Shown here piece by piece: positions 1-6,342 of a stretch of 9,714 nucleotides of DNA. A program made the translations under genes and the position numbers. The stretch is from an uncultured Collinsella sp. GTDB lineage: Bacteria > Actinomycetota > Coriobacteriia > Coriobacteriales > Coriobacteriaceae. Where the stretch lies: assembly GCA_902494585.1 (NCBI GenBank), contig CABUUD010000069.1:1-9714 (forward strand). The letters run 5' to 3'. The number at the start of each line of letters is the position of its first letter. Position 1 is the first letter of the stretch. A model generated the notes under the pieces. The model was given only the letters and a program-made list of their open reading frames with translations. It had not been told where the DNA came from and made no database searches.

Positions 1-151
1 CCCGAGCTGCGGTGCTCCGGCATCCAAGACGTTCTCGGCCAGCGGCATCAAGTTTGAGGGCAGCGGCTTCTACAACACCGACCAGCGCAGCGGTGGTTCC
101 AGCACCAATGCCACCAGCGGCTGCTGCGCCAACTGCCCACACAACCACTAG
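1..151 (+). CDS. FmdB-type zinc-ribbon protein, C-terminal part (5' truncated)
   Basis: The frame read from base 2 ends at TAG 149-151 and gives 49 residues. It opens with PSCG, and base 1 is compatible with the last base of a Cys codon, so this is probably the second CxxC knuckle (CPSCG) of a small zinc ribbon. Next comes KTFSASGIKFEGSGFYNTDQ, the segment typical of the FmdB/CxxC_CxxC_SSSS family of short putative regulatory proteins, usually about 70-110 residues long. The tail is rich in Ser, Gly, Thr and Asn and finishes in CCANCPHNH, a dense Cys/His cluster outside the usual family core that might bind a metal. FmdB was named as a putative regulator of an amidase/formamidase, but most members have no proven role. 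The start and first CxxC lie upstream of the window. It converges on rsmB. Family confidence is good; function is unknown. Confidence 0.8.
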   Translation, partial: PSCGAPASKTFSASGIKFEGSGFYNTDQRSGGSSTNATSGCCANCPHNH

Positions 152-185
152 AGACAAGCGGTCCTGCCACCCAGGTTCCCTGATG

Positions 186-252
186 AGTTGCGGTGAAATA
201 GGGATTGTTTTGCGGGTAGATGCCGCTATTCAATCCCTATTTCACCGCAACT
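186..252. repeat. Palindromic hairpin repeat, copy 1
   Basis: A perfect 22-base inverted repeat (arms 186-207 and 231-252, starting agttgcggtgaaataggg) encloses a 23-base loop. The loop holds a further GCGG/CCGC pairing (212-215 with 223-226). It lies 34 bases after the FmdB-type stop and is followed by TTTT (252-255) on the plus strand, so weak terminator activity for that gene is possible. A second copy in the same orientation lies at 527-593, which marks this as a dispersed repeat (MITE- or REP-like) rather than a one-off terminator. No ORF lies inside it. Confidence 0.85.
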
Positions 253-308
253 TTTCTGTAGATCGGATTTCGGACTGATGCTAAGTTTGTAACATTTCAA
301 AACTCTGC

Positions 309-440
309 CGGATTACGGGGCTGAATTGACAGCCTCTATCCATTCCGGTAATTTGCAAATTTCAACAAACCATCTACCTGCGGTTTTATTTAAGCCATTT
401 TTGCTGTGGTCGGGCATCACCAATCTAGCCCCGTAATCCG
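309..440. repeat. Inverted repeat with 92-base loop
   Basis: The arms are 309-328 and 421-440. Fourteen bases pair perfectly (cggattacggggct against agccccgtaatccg) and the extension to 20 bases has two mismatches. Just inside, ACAGC (329-333) can pair with GCTGT (403-407), leaving 408-420 bulged. The arms are unlike the outer hairpin repeats. The whole could be a tiny non-autonomous element or a structured RNA. No coding frame is seen inside. Confidence 0.7.
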
Positions 441-526
441 CCCTACTTTTGATAGCAGCAAGTATGAAACAGGGCCATTTTTCCCACTCTTTACCGCTAT
501 TGCGATCTCCACATGCATGACCTCTG

Positions 527-593
527 AGTTGCAGTGAAATAAGGACTGTTTGGCCGGTAGAAGCCGATATTCAATCCCTATTTCACCGCAACT
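527..593. repeat. Palindromic hairpin repeat, copy 2, next to the rsmB stop
   Basis: The arms are 527-548 and 572-593, with a 23-base loop 549-571 that matches the loop of copy 1 at 19 of 23 positions in the same orientation. The right arm is identical to that of copy 1. The left arm differs at three positions. In a minus-strand transcript, the direction of rsmB, all three become G-U wobbles, so the 22-bp stem stays unbroken there. It begins six bases after the rsmB stop codon and would form the first structure of its 3' UTR. No T-run follows on the minus strand, so it is not a classical intrinsic terminator. A role in 3'-end protection is inference. Confidence 0.85.
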
Positions 594-599
594 TAGTAG

Positions 600-2000
600 T
601 TACTTGCGGACCAGGCGGGCGCAGAAGTGGCCGTCGTAGGAGTCGGCGTTTACCGGCACGCTTTGGAAGAGGCCTCGAGCGTTTTGGCGCAGGGTGACGA
701 GGCTCTTGGCGTAGTCGTACTCGGGGAGCTGCAGAATCTGAGCTTCGGAGAGCGGCGCCACGGTAAAGCCGGCGCCCTCGGGAGAGGCCAGGAAGGCATC
801 CACGACCTGCGCGTTCTCTTCGTTAAAAACCGAGCAGGTGGCATAGATAAGCTCACCACCGGCAGCCACGCGCGCGGCTGCCTCCTTGAGCATCGTCAGC
901 TGCAGGCGGGGCAGCTCAGTCGTAACGTCGTTCTCGGTCAGACGCCACGGTATCTCGGGATGACGGCGCATGGTGCCGGTGCCAGAGCACGGCGCGTCGA
1001 TAAACACGGTGTCGAATAGAGCGGGCTCACCGAGCATGGCATCAAAGGACGTGAGCACTTCATTGAGCTCGCAGGCATCGCCCGACACCGTACGAACACC
1101 CGAGATACCCGCCTTATGCAGGCGCGCGAGATTCTGATCGCACTTACGATCGTGCAGATCGAGCGCGGTATGCTGACGCTCATACCCGGCGCGCTTGGCT
1201 TGACACATCATCACATAGGTCTTGGTGCCGCGACCGGCGCCAATCTCCAGGCAACGACCGGGACGTGTCGCGGCCGTAGCGATAAGCTGAGCGTTGAGGT
1301 CCGAGGCAACCGCGGCAGCACGCTCAAACACGCCCGATGCAACCGTGACCTGTGCATCGACCGGAGCATGGCAGCCCGGGAAGACAGGTGCAACGAGCTG
1401 CAAGATATACGGGTCGGCCTTGGTCGCAAACGCATTCTCGTGCAGCGCAAGCGGCGCAGGCGCCAGATTGCCGGCAAAGTTGAGCACGCCCTCGGGCGTA
1501 TCGAACGAGGCCATAATACGAGCGCACAGCCAGCGAGGAAGACCCATCAAACGCGAAAGGCGAACCAAACGGCGCTCGGACTCATCCACGTCGGATACCG
1601 TGGCAAAGTCCTCAACGTTGTCCGCAACCTTGTGCAGTACCGCGTTAGCCAGGCCCGCGGCAGACTTAGCACCGCTGCGCACCAGCTCAACACCCTGGCT
1701 CACGGCAACGCGGCCCGGCGTATGCAGATAGAGCATCTCGAAGGCCGAGATGCGAAGCGCCATGCGAACGCGCGGTGCGACCTTTTTGGGCTTATCCAAA
1801 AACTGATCGAGCAACTCATCCAAAATGCCCTGCGTGGCGGCAACACCGAGCGCCAAACGCGCGGCAAAAGCAGAATCGCGCTGGTCAATGGCCTTGGCGG
1901 AAGCACGGGAAGACAACACGTCGCGTGCGTACATACCGCGGCGATCGGCCTCCATCAGCACATCGAGCGCAAGCTTGCGCGCGGGAGACAACTTGCTCAT
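600..2000 (-). CDS. rsmB: 16S rRNA (cytosine-C5) methyltransferase RsmB (Sun/Fmu)
   Basis: The protein has 466 residues, a little above the roughly 430-450 usual for the family. RsmB methylates C967 (E. coli numbering) of 16S rRNA using SAM, in the cytoplasm, during ribosome assembly. Residues 5-140 form the NusB-like RNA-binding domain and residues from about 170 the Rossmann-type methyltransferase. Visible motifs are the SAM-binding LEIGAGRGTKT (251-261), the acidic turn DLHDRK (281-286), motif IV DAPCSGTGT (335-343, C338) followed by RRHPEIPW as in RsmB proper, and motif VI ATCS (387-390), whose C389 is the expected nucleophile. The ATG at 2000 is chosen because it overlaps the fmt stop as ATGA and has AGGTGGGG (2017-2010) nine bases upstream; a GTG at 2015 is an alternative. 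Being last in priA-def-fmt-rsmB, it probably depends on translational coupling with fmt. A hairpin repeat follows its stop directly. Confidence 0.95.
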   Translation of the reverse strand: MSKLSPARKLALDVLMEADRRGMYARDVLSSRASAKAIDQRDSAFAARLALGVAATQGILDELLDQFLDKPKKVAPRVRMALRISAFEMLYLHTPGRVAVSQGVELVRSGAKSAAGLANAVLHKVADNVEDFATVSDVDESERRLVRLSRLMGLPRWLCARIMASFDTPEGVLNFAGNLAPAPLALHENAFATKADPYILQLVAPVFPGCHAPVDAQVTVASGVFERAAAVASDLNAQLIATAATRPGRCLEIGAGRGTKTYVMMCQAKRAGYERQHTALDLHDRKCDQNLARLHKAGISGVRTVSGDACELNEVLTSFDAMLGEPALFDTVFIDAPCSGTGTMRRHPEIPWRLTENDVTTELPRLQLTMLKEAAARVAAGGELIYATCSVFNEENAQVVDAFLASPEGAGFTVAPLSEAQILQLPEYDYAKSLVTLRQNARGLFQSVPVNADSYDGHFCARLVRK

Positions 2001-2917
2001 GACAGTACACCCCACCTAAGTTCGGCACCCTGCAGGCCAGCAGCCCAGGCAGAAGCAGACATAGCACGCTTGCCATCTGGCTTAACCTCGAGCAACTCAA
2101 TCGAGCCATCGGAAAGGCCAAGGTAAACACGCTTGCTCTTGACGGCAACAGCGCCCTCGCCAAGCGACACATCGGCCGGCGCAGCATCGAGCACACGAAC
2201 CGTCTTGCCGGCAATCACACAACGGGCAGGCGCGGTATCGGACGAAGCAAGCACATGACGCACGCAATCGAGCGCTGCCATCTGCGGATCCAGACGCATC
2301 TCCTGCTTGGAAATCTTGGCAGCATGAGTGACGAGCGACTCATCCTGCTCAGTCCAAACAGCCGATCCAACGGCAAGCGAGGGAAGCGTATCGGCAAGCA
2401 ACTTACCACCAAGCTCACCAAGCTCCATCGTAAGCGCCTCGGCATGCTTACCGGCAACCGAGGTCGAGGCCTGCGCGCAATAAGCGCCCGTATCCACGCC
2501 ATGCCCGATACGCATGATAGAAACACCGGCAACATCGTCACCAGCAAGAATCGCACGCTGAATAGGAGCAGCGCCACGCCAACGCGGCAGCAGCGAAGCA
2601 TGAACATTCACAATACCAAGCGACGCCATATGCAGCACCTCATCAGGCAAAATGCAGCCATAGGCAGCCACGCAGAAAATATCGGCATCAGCAGCCTTGA
2701 GCTGATCAATAACATCCGGCGTCATACGATTGGCCTCAACAACCGGCAACCCCAACTCAAGCGCCTTGGACTTAACAGGAGAAGGTTCAAGCTTCTTACC
2801 ACGCCCACGAACAGCATCGGGACGAGTAATTACGAGCGCAATCTCATTCCCAGCCTCAACAAGCGAAGTCAGCGAAGGCACAGCAAAATCAGGCGTACCC
2901 ATAAACACAATACGCAT
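1997..2917 (-). CDS. fmt: Methionyl-tRNA formyltransferase
   Basis: This 306-residue protein is of normal length. It transfers a formyl group from 10-formyl-tetrahydrofolate to Met on initiator tRNA, giving the fMet-tRNA used to start translation. The start MRIVFMGTPDFAVPSL is the typical Fmt N-terminus. The catalytic triad of the formyltransferase fold is intact: N104, H106 (NVHASLLPRWRGAAPIQ) and D142 (GHGVDTGAY), with the same spacing as N108/H110/D146 of E. coli. Residues from about 205 form the smaller C-terminal OB-like domain that contacts tRNA. A GAGGGGAGA sequence (2934-2926) precedes the ATG by about eight to ten bases. Its stop overlaps the rsmB start. The gap to def is unusually long (327 bp) and holds an inverted repeat and a terminator-like hairpin. 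Its codons end in T far more often (GTT, GCT, CGT, CTT) than those of def, gltX or metK. Confidence 0.97.
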   Translation of the reverse strand: MRIVFMGTPDFAVPSLTSLVEAGNEIALVITRPDAVRGRGKKLEPSPVKSKALELGLPVVEANRMTPDVIDQLKAADADIFCVAAYGCILPDEVLHMASLGIVNVHASLLPRWRGAAPIQRAILAGDDVAGVSIMRIGHGVDTGAYCAQASTSVAGKHAEALTMELGELGGKLLADTLPSLAVGSAVWTEQDESLVTHAAKISKQEMRLDPQMAALDCVRHVLASSDTAPARCVIAGKTVRVLDAAPADVSLGEGAVAVKSKRVYLGLSDGSIELLEVKPDGKRAMSASAWAAGLQGAELRWGVLS

Positions 2918-3013
2918 AAAGAACGTCTCCCCTCAACCAAAGCCGAGACGGCTACAAAGAACAGCGGAAAGCCAAGTACCCGGCCCATCCGCAAGAACAA
3001 TTCAACAAAAACA

Positions 3014-3044
3014 AATATACCCAAAACCAAAGAAAGAGCCGCAA
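3014..3044 (-). promoter_or_regulatory. Candidate weak promoter for fmt-rsmB
   Basis: On the minus strand TATATT (3019-3014) could act as a -10 box, with TTGCGG (3044-3039) as a poor -35 at 19 bp. It lies about 95 bases before the fmt ATG. The only support is that the upstream message may end at the overlapping hairpin. Both hexamers are imperfect and the spacing is long. Confidence 0.25.
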
Positions 3045-3058
3045 TAAAAGCAGCTCTT
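3021..3058 (-). terminator. Terminator-like hairpin between def and fmt
   Basis: Read on the minus strand, AAGAGCTGC pairs with GCGGCTCTT (nine pairs, one G-U) around the seven-base loop TTTTATT. It is followed by the T-rich run TCTTTGGTTTTGGG. That is the shape of a weak Rho-independent terminator for messages coming from priA-def, and may reduce read-through into fmt-rsmB. The interrupted T-run makes it uncertain. Confidence 0.45.
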
Positions 3059-3134
3059 CCAACAAAGCAATTATCAGCGAAGACGCCCCTCCCTGGCCCA
3101 ACGGCACCCGGGCGAACCGAGCCAGAACAACGCA

Positions 3135-3236
3135 GTCCCCGGTGCTGAGCGCCCACATATCGTCCCGCGCGCAGTTTCGCAGCAAAGCGAGAATGTTTGA
3201 GCACGGGATGATATGTGGGCGCTCAGCACCGGGGAC
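3135..3236. repeat. 33-bp inverted repeat directly after def
   Basis: The arms 3135-3167 and 3204-3236 match at 32 of 33 positions (outer part gtccccggtgctgagcgccc). The loop of 36 bases contains a smaller TCGC/GCGA pairing. The single mismatch is a G-T pair on the plus strand. The element starts eight bases beyond the def stop and would form a very stable hairpin in the def message, with no following T-run on either strand. It looks like an inserted REP- or MITE-type palindrome rather than a terminator. Confidence 0.85.
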
Positions 3237-3244
3237 GGTGGGAC

Positions 3245-3781
3245 TTACTCCGTCTCGCCCGGTCGAGCGCCGCGGGCCAGGGCGTCCTGGTACTCCTTGA
3301 CGGCCTTGAGCCTCTGCATCGGCTTCAGTCGCTCGAACATGGTGTTGCCGTGCAGGTGATCGATCTCGTGCTGCAGGCACACGCAGAACAGGTCACCCGA
3401 GGCCTCGTAGCGAATCAGATTAGCGTCCAGATCATACGCCTCGACGACAACGTGATCGGGACGCTCGATCTCGCAGCTAATGCCAGGGATGGAAAGGCAG
3501 CCCTCGCTAAAAGGCACCAGATGGTCGCTCTGCTCAACAATGACGGGATTGATGAGCACGTACGGATCGTAGTCGTTCTTGTCGCTGTAGTCACAGTCAA
3601 TGGTGACGAGCTGGATGAGCTCGCCGATTTGCGGGGCAGCCAGGCCGCAGCCGCCGTTCTCGAACATCATCTTCTTCATCTTCTCGGCAAGCGCCTCGAT
3701 CGCCGGGGTGATCTCCTCGATGACGGCGCACTCCTGACGCAGACGAGGGTCGGGCGACAGTACGATTCCGTTGGCTTCCAT
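3245..3781 (-). CDS. def: Peptide deformylase
   Basis: This 178-residue metallohydrolase removes the N-formyl group from new proteins, reversing what Fmt put on the initiator. All three family motifs are intact: GCGLAAPQIG (44-53, GxGxAAxQ), EGCLS (93-97, metal ligand C95) and QHEIDH (137-142), with H138 and H142 as metal ligands and E139 as the catalytic base. EGCLS fits the bacterial type 1/2 enzymes. The acidic insert around DYSDKNDYDPY (near residues 64-74) lies between motifs 1 and 2. The ATG at 3781 is preferred over the one at 3787, because GAAAGGA (3793-3787) is then five bases away rather than touching the start codon. It begins 18 bases after the priA stop, so the two are surely co-transcribed. 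A 33-bp palindrome follows the stop. Confidence 0.97.
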   Translation of the reverse strand: MEANGIVLSPDPRLRQECAVIEEITPAIEALAEKMKKMMFENGGCGLAAPQIGELIQLVTIDCDYSDKNDYDPYVLINPVIVEQSDHLVPFSEGCLSIPGISCEIERPDHVVVEAYDLDANLIRYEASGDLFCVCLQHEIDHLHGNTMFERLKPMQRLKAVKEYQDALARGARPGETE

Positions 3782-3786
3782 GGCCA

Positions 3787-3793
3787 TCCTTTC
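3787..3793 (-). promoter_or_regulatory. Ribosome binding site that sets the def start
   Basis: GAAAGGA on the minus strand ends five bases before the ATG at 3781. For the in-frame ATG at 3787 it would overlap the start codon itself, so the downstream ATG is the better choice. Confidence 0.65.
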
Positions 3794-3799
3794 GGGTTG

Positions 3800-6253
3800 T
3801 TACATCAAATCATAGGCGTCGACGTCAACGCTCACGCTCACGCCGCGCACGGAGCCCACCTCTTTGAGGCAGGCGTCGATATCATCAGAGACATGGTACC
3901 CTACGGGCGACTTCACAAGCAGGTGGAAGCGATAACGGTCCTTAGCTCTCTCGATTACACATGAAGCCGGGCCCAGCACCTGCGGCACCGCGCTGCCGGC
4001 CCGCAAAAAGTCGGGAGCGGCGGCATGCCAACGACGCTTGAGCAGCCTTGCGATGCGCCCAATGTAATCCTGCGCATCATCCGCGTTCGCCGACCACACA
4101 AAAATGTTGACCAGGCGAACGAACGGCGGATACAGGGCGTCGCGGCGCTGGTTCAGGTCATAGTCGGTAAAGATCGAACGGTCGTGCTCGGCAACGGCGC
4201 GAATGACCGGGTCCTCGGGCAGATAGGTCTGGATGATAACCTCGCCAGGGCGATCGCCGCGTCCGGCACGACCCGCGACCTGCTCCAGCAAATCGTAGGC
4301 GCGCTCCCCCGCTCTAAAATCGGGCAGCTTTAACGCAAAGTCGGCATTGACTACACCCACAAGCGTGACCTCGGGAAAGTCGAGACCCTTGGCGATCATC
4401 TGGGTGCCCAGCAGCACCGCGCAATCGGCGGCATCGAACTGCTCGAGCAACTTCTTATGCGCGTCCTTGCCACGCGTGGAATCGGCATCCATGCGAATGA
4501 TGGCGACATCCTCGGGCAGCATCTGGTGCAGCGCGTCCTCGATCTGCTGCGTGCCCAGACCCATTTTTGCCAGGTAACGGCTGCCGCACTTGGGGCAACG
4601 ACTCGTGGGCGCGGGATACGGCTGCACGCGCCAGGACGAACCACAGGTGTGGCACTGCAGCGTATGGGTGCGCTCGTGGTACGTAAGCGCCGTAGAGCAG
4701 TGGTTGCAGGTGGGGACACAACCGCACTCGCGGCACATCAAAAACGGCGCAAAGCCGCGGCGGTTGTGCAGCAGCACAGCCTTCTCGCGGCGCTCGACCA
4801 CGCGTTCCAAGCCTTCCATCAGCGGTTTTGAGAACATGGAACGGCTGCCGTGCGAAAACTCGCGGCGCAGGTCGGCAATGCGGACCGTGGGCAGCACGGC
4901 GTGTCCCGGGCGCTCGGGCATCTCGACACGCGTCCAGGTGACACCGTTGTACGTGCCGCGGCGGCAGCGGTCGAGGGCCTCGGCAGAAGGCGTAGCCGAG
5001 CCCAGCACGAGTGGGCAGCGATAGCGGCGCGCCATCTCGGCCGCCACCTCGCGCGCATGGTAGCGCGGACTGGAGCCCTGTTTGTAGCTGGTCTCGTGCT
5101 CCTCGTCGATGATGATGAGGCCCAGGTCGCTGAGCGGGCAAAAGAGCGCCGAACGCGCGCCGACGACCACGCGCGCGGCACCGCAGGCAACCATGTCCCA
5201 CTGGTCCAGGCGCTCACCGGCCGAAAGGCGCGAATGGAACACGGCGACTGTCTCTCCAAAGCGCGAGCGGAAGCGACCGACGGTTTGGGCCGTCAACGAG
5301 ATCTCGGGCACAAGCACGCAGGCCGAACGGCCGGCCGCGAGCACACGCTCGATAGCGGAGAGGTAGACCTCGGTTTTGCCGGAGCCCGTAACGCCGTCCA
5401 CGAGCACCACGTCGCCGTGCGCATCCAGGCGAGCGCGCTCAATCTGCGCGAGCGCCTGCTGCTGGCCGTTCGTGAGCGCGACCGGCGCCTTGCCGCTCGC
5501 GGAGGACAGCGTAGTCTGCTCGCTGCAGCCGCGCCAGGCACGGCGCTCCTCCACCACCACGACACCGCGTTTTTCAAGCGCCTTGATGGTCGCCGACATG
5601 CTGTTGTAGAGCAGGTTGAGGTCGCGCGTCGTGACCGGCCCGCACTGGAGCGCCTCGATGAGCTGCCGCTGACGAACGGCAGTCTTGGGCGGCGTATAGT
5701 CAAAGCCCTCGGGAGTGAGCATCACCCAACGGTTTTGGATAGGCTTGACGGCTGGGCGCTCAACTGTCCACGCCCCGTCGTCGACCTTAACAACACGCGG
5801 GCTGCCGCCCGGAGGCAAGAACAGGCGCAGACATTCGGAAAGCGTCGCGACATACTCGCGGCTCATCCAACGCGCAATGCGGGCGGCCTCGGCGGTAAAG
5901 AGCGGCTTGCTGAGGATGGCCTCGATAGGCTTGATGCGCGCGGGATCGAGAGCGTCGTTGCCTTGCAGGTCGCCCAGCTCGGGTGCAATATCGACGATGT
6001 AGCCTGCGGCGGCACGATTGCCAAAATGAACTAGAACGGTGGAGCCGATCTGGACATCGTTGGCGAGTGACTGCGGAATGCCATAGGCAAACGGTTCGGA
6101 CAGCGCACGGGTCGGGATGTCGAGGACCACGCTCGAGTAGGCGGCGATGGGTTCGGGTGCGAAATCGGGCTGCGCCGGGGCGGCGGCAGGGGCCGCAGAC
6201 TTCGGAGCTTCCTCCGATTCAGGCGAACCAAACAGTGACAGTTGCTCGGCCAT
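3800..6253 (-). CDS. priA: Primosomal protein N' (replication restart helicase PriA)
   Basis: This 817-residue protein recognises stalled or D-loop forks and reloads the replisome. The core has the 3'-DNA-binding domain (about 40-140), a winged helix (about 150-240), helicase lobe 1 with Walker A GVTGSGKT (287-294), the DEEH box (383-386) and LGSATP, the zinc region, lobe 2 with GTQMIAKGLDFP and the QVAGRAGRG motif VI, and the C-terminal domain. Eight zinc-region cysteines (507, 510, 516, 519, 534, 537, 553, 556) follow the E. coli spacing except for six extra residues before the last pair. The ATPase is intact, unlike mycobacterial PriA, which has lost it. The first 38 residues are unusual: MAEQLSLFG, then an Ala/Pro/Glu-rich, probably disordered linker. 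QLSLF (4-8) matches the sliding-clamp-binding consensus. The start is the ATG with GGGAGGT (6269-6263) nine bases upstream. It heads priA-def-fmt-rsmB. Confidence 0.96.
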   Translation of the reverse strand: MAEQLSLFGSPESEEAPKSAAPAAAPAQPDFAPEPIAAYSSVVLDIPTRALSEPFAYGIPQSLANDVQIGSTVLVHFGNRAAAGYIVDIAPELGDLQGNDALDPARIKPIEAILSKPLFTAEAARIARWMSREYVATLSECLRLFLPPGGSPRVVKVDDGAWTVERPAVKPIQNRWVMLTPEGFDYTPPKTAVRQRQLIEALQCGPVTTRDLNLLYNSMSATIKALEKRGVVVVEERRAWRGCSEQTTLSSASGKAPVALTNGQQQALAQIERARLDAHGDVVLVDGVTGSGKTEVYLSAIERVLAAGRSACVLVPEISLTAQTVGRFRSRFGETVAVFHSRLSAGERLDQWDMVACGAARVVVGARSALFCPLSDLGLIIIDEEHETSYKQGSSPRYHAREVAAEMARRYRCPLVLGSATPSAEALDRCRRGTYNGVTWTRVEMPERPGHAVLPTVRIADLRREFSHGSRSMFSKPLMEGLERVVERREKAVLLHNRRGFAPFLMCRECGCVPTCNHCSTALTYHERTHTLQCHTCGSSWRVQPYPAPTSRCPKCGSRYLAKMGLGTQQIEDALHQMLPEDVAIIRMDADSTRGKDAHKKLLEQFDAADCAVLLGTQMIAKGLDFPEVTLVGVVNADFALKLPDFRAGERAYDLLEQVAGRAGRGDRPGEVIIQTYLPEDPVIRAVAEHDRSIFTDYDLNQRRDALYPPFVRLVNIFVWSANADDAQDYIGRIARLLKRRWHAAAPDFLRAGSAVPQVLGPASCVIERAKDRYRFHLLVKSPVGYHVSDDIDACLKEVGSVRGVSVSVDVDAYDLM

Positions 6254-6262
6254 GATCTCTGT

Positions 6263-6269
6263 ACCTCCC
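6263..6269 (-). promoter_or_regulatory. Ribosome binding site that sets the priA start
   Basis: GGGAGGT on the minus strand lies nine bases before the ATG at 6253. It rules against longer in-frame starts at 6271 and 6301, which overlap this site or the gltX terminator. Confidence 0.7.
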
Positions 6270-6282
6270 ATCCCATACGTCT

Positions 6283-6319
6283 TTAGAAACAAGAGCCCCA
6301 CTCGTGGTGAGCGGGGCTC
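6283..6319 (-). terminator. Intrinsic terminator of gltX
   Basis: On the minus strand GAGCCCCGCTC pairs with GAGTGGGGCTC (11 pairs including one G-U) around the loop ACCAC. TTGTTTCT follows. It lies 23 bases after the gltX stop. The T-run is broken, so some read-through into priA, whose ATG is only 29 bases beyond the end of this structure, is likely. Confidence 0.75.
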
Positions 6320-6342
6320 GGATACATGCGTTTACGCGACTG

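Larger units (their letters stand above)
152..599. other. Gene-free gap between convergent genes, rich in inverted repeats
   Basis: These 448 bases lie between the FmdB-type gene and the rsmB stop and hold no convincing coding frame. The sequence is more AT-rich than the flanking genes. It contains two same-orientation copies of one hairpin repeat near its two ends, and a different 20-base inverted repeat with a 92-base loop between them. A perfect 12-base palindrome (aatttgcaaatt, 350-361) sits inside that loop. No classical intrinsic terminator with a long T-run is present for either convergent gene. The first hairpin, followed by only four T's on the plus strand, is the nearest candidate. 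Confidence 0.75.
2918..3244. other. def-fmt intergenic region carrying an inserted palindrome
   Basis: These 327 bases split genes that usually nearly abut. Next to def is a 33-bp inverted repeat (3135-3236). Closer to fmt the plus strand is A-rich, so the mRNA strand is U-rich, with a terminator-like hairpin (3034-3058) and a TATATT sequence (3019-3014) that could be a -10 box. Two minus-strand frames here look hydrophobic only because T-rich codons encode hydrophobic residues. No gene is supported. Confidence 0.7.

Noticed and set aside
12..278. Plus-strand frame of 88 codons at the window start
   Set aside because: It overlaps the FmdB-type coding end in another frame and runs through a hairpin repeat; the FmdB-type frame has recognisable family sequence.
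186..593. Integron attC sites or a CRISPR array
   Set aside because: The arms lack the attC R-box consensus, no integrase or cassettes are present, and two palindromes 341 bases apart with no regular spacers are not a CRISPR array.
1116..2126. Plus-strand frame of 336 codons opposite rsmB and fmt
   Set aside because: Antisense shadow; Arg/His/Gln-rich without family motifs.
2869..3204. Hydrophobic minus-strand frame in the def-fmt gap, resembling a small membrane protein
   Set aside because: The hydrophobicity follows from T-rich sequence, since another minus-strand frame is also hydrophobic. It overlaps the inverted repeat and the fmt start and has no clear ribosome site.
3135..3236. Palindrome after def as its intrinsic terminator
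   Set aside because: No T-run follows the stem on the minus strand, and the 36-base loop and 33-bp stem are far larger than a usual terminator.
3215..3964. Plus-strand frame antisense to def and the end of priA
   Set aside because: It covers two certain genes, has no ribosome site of note and no recognisable domain.
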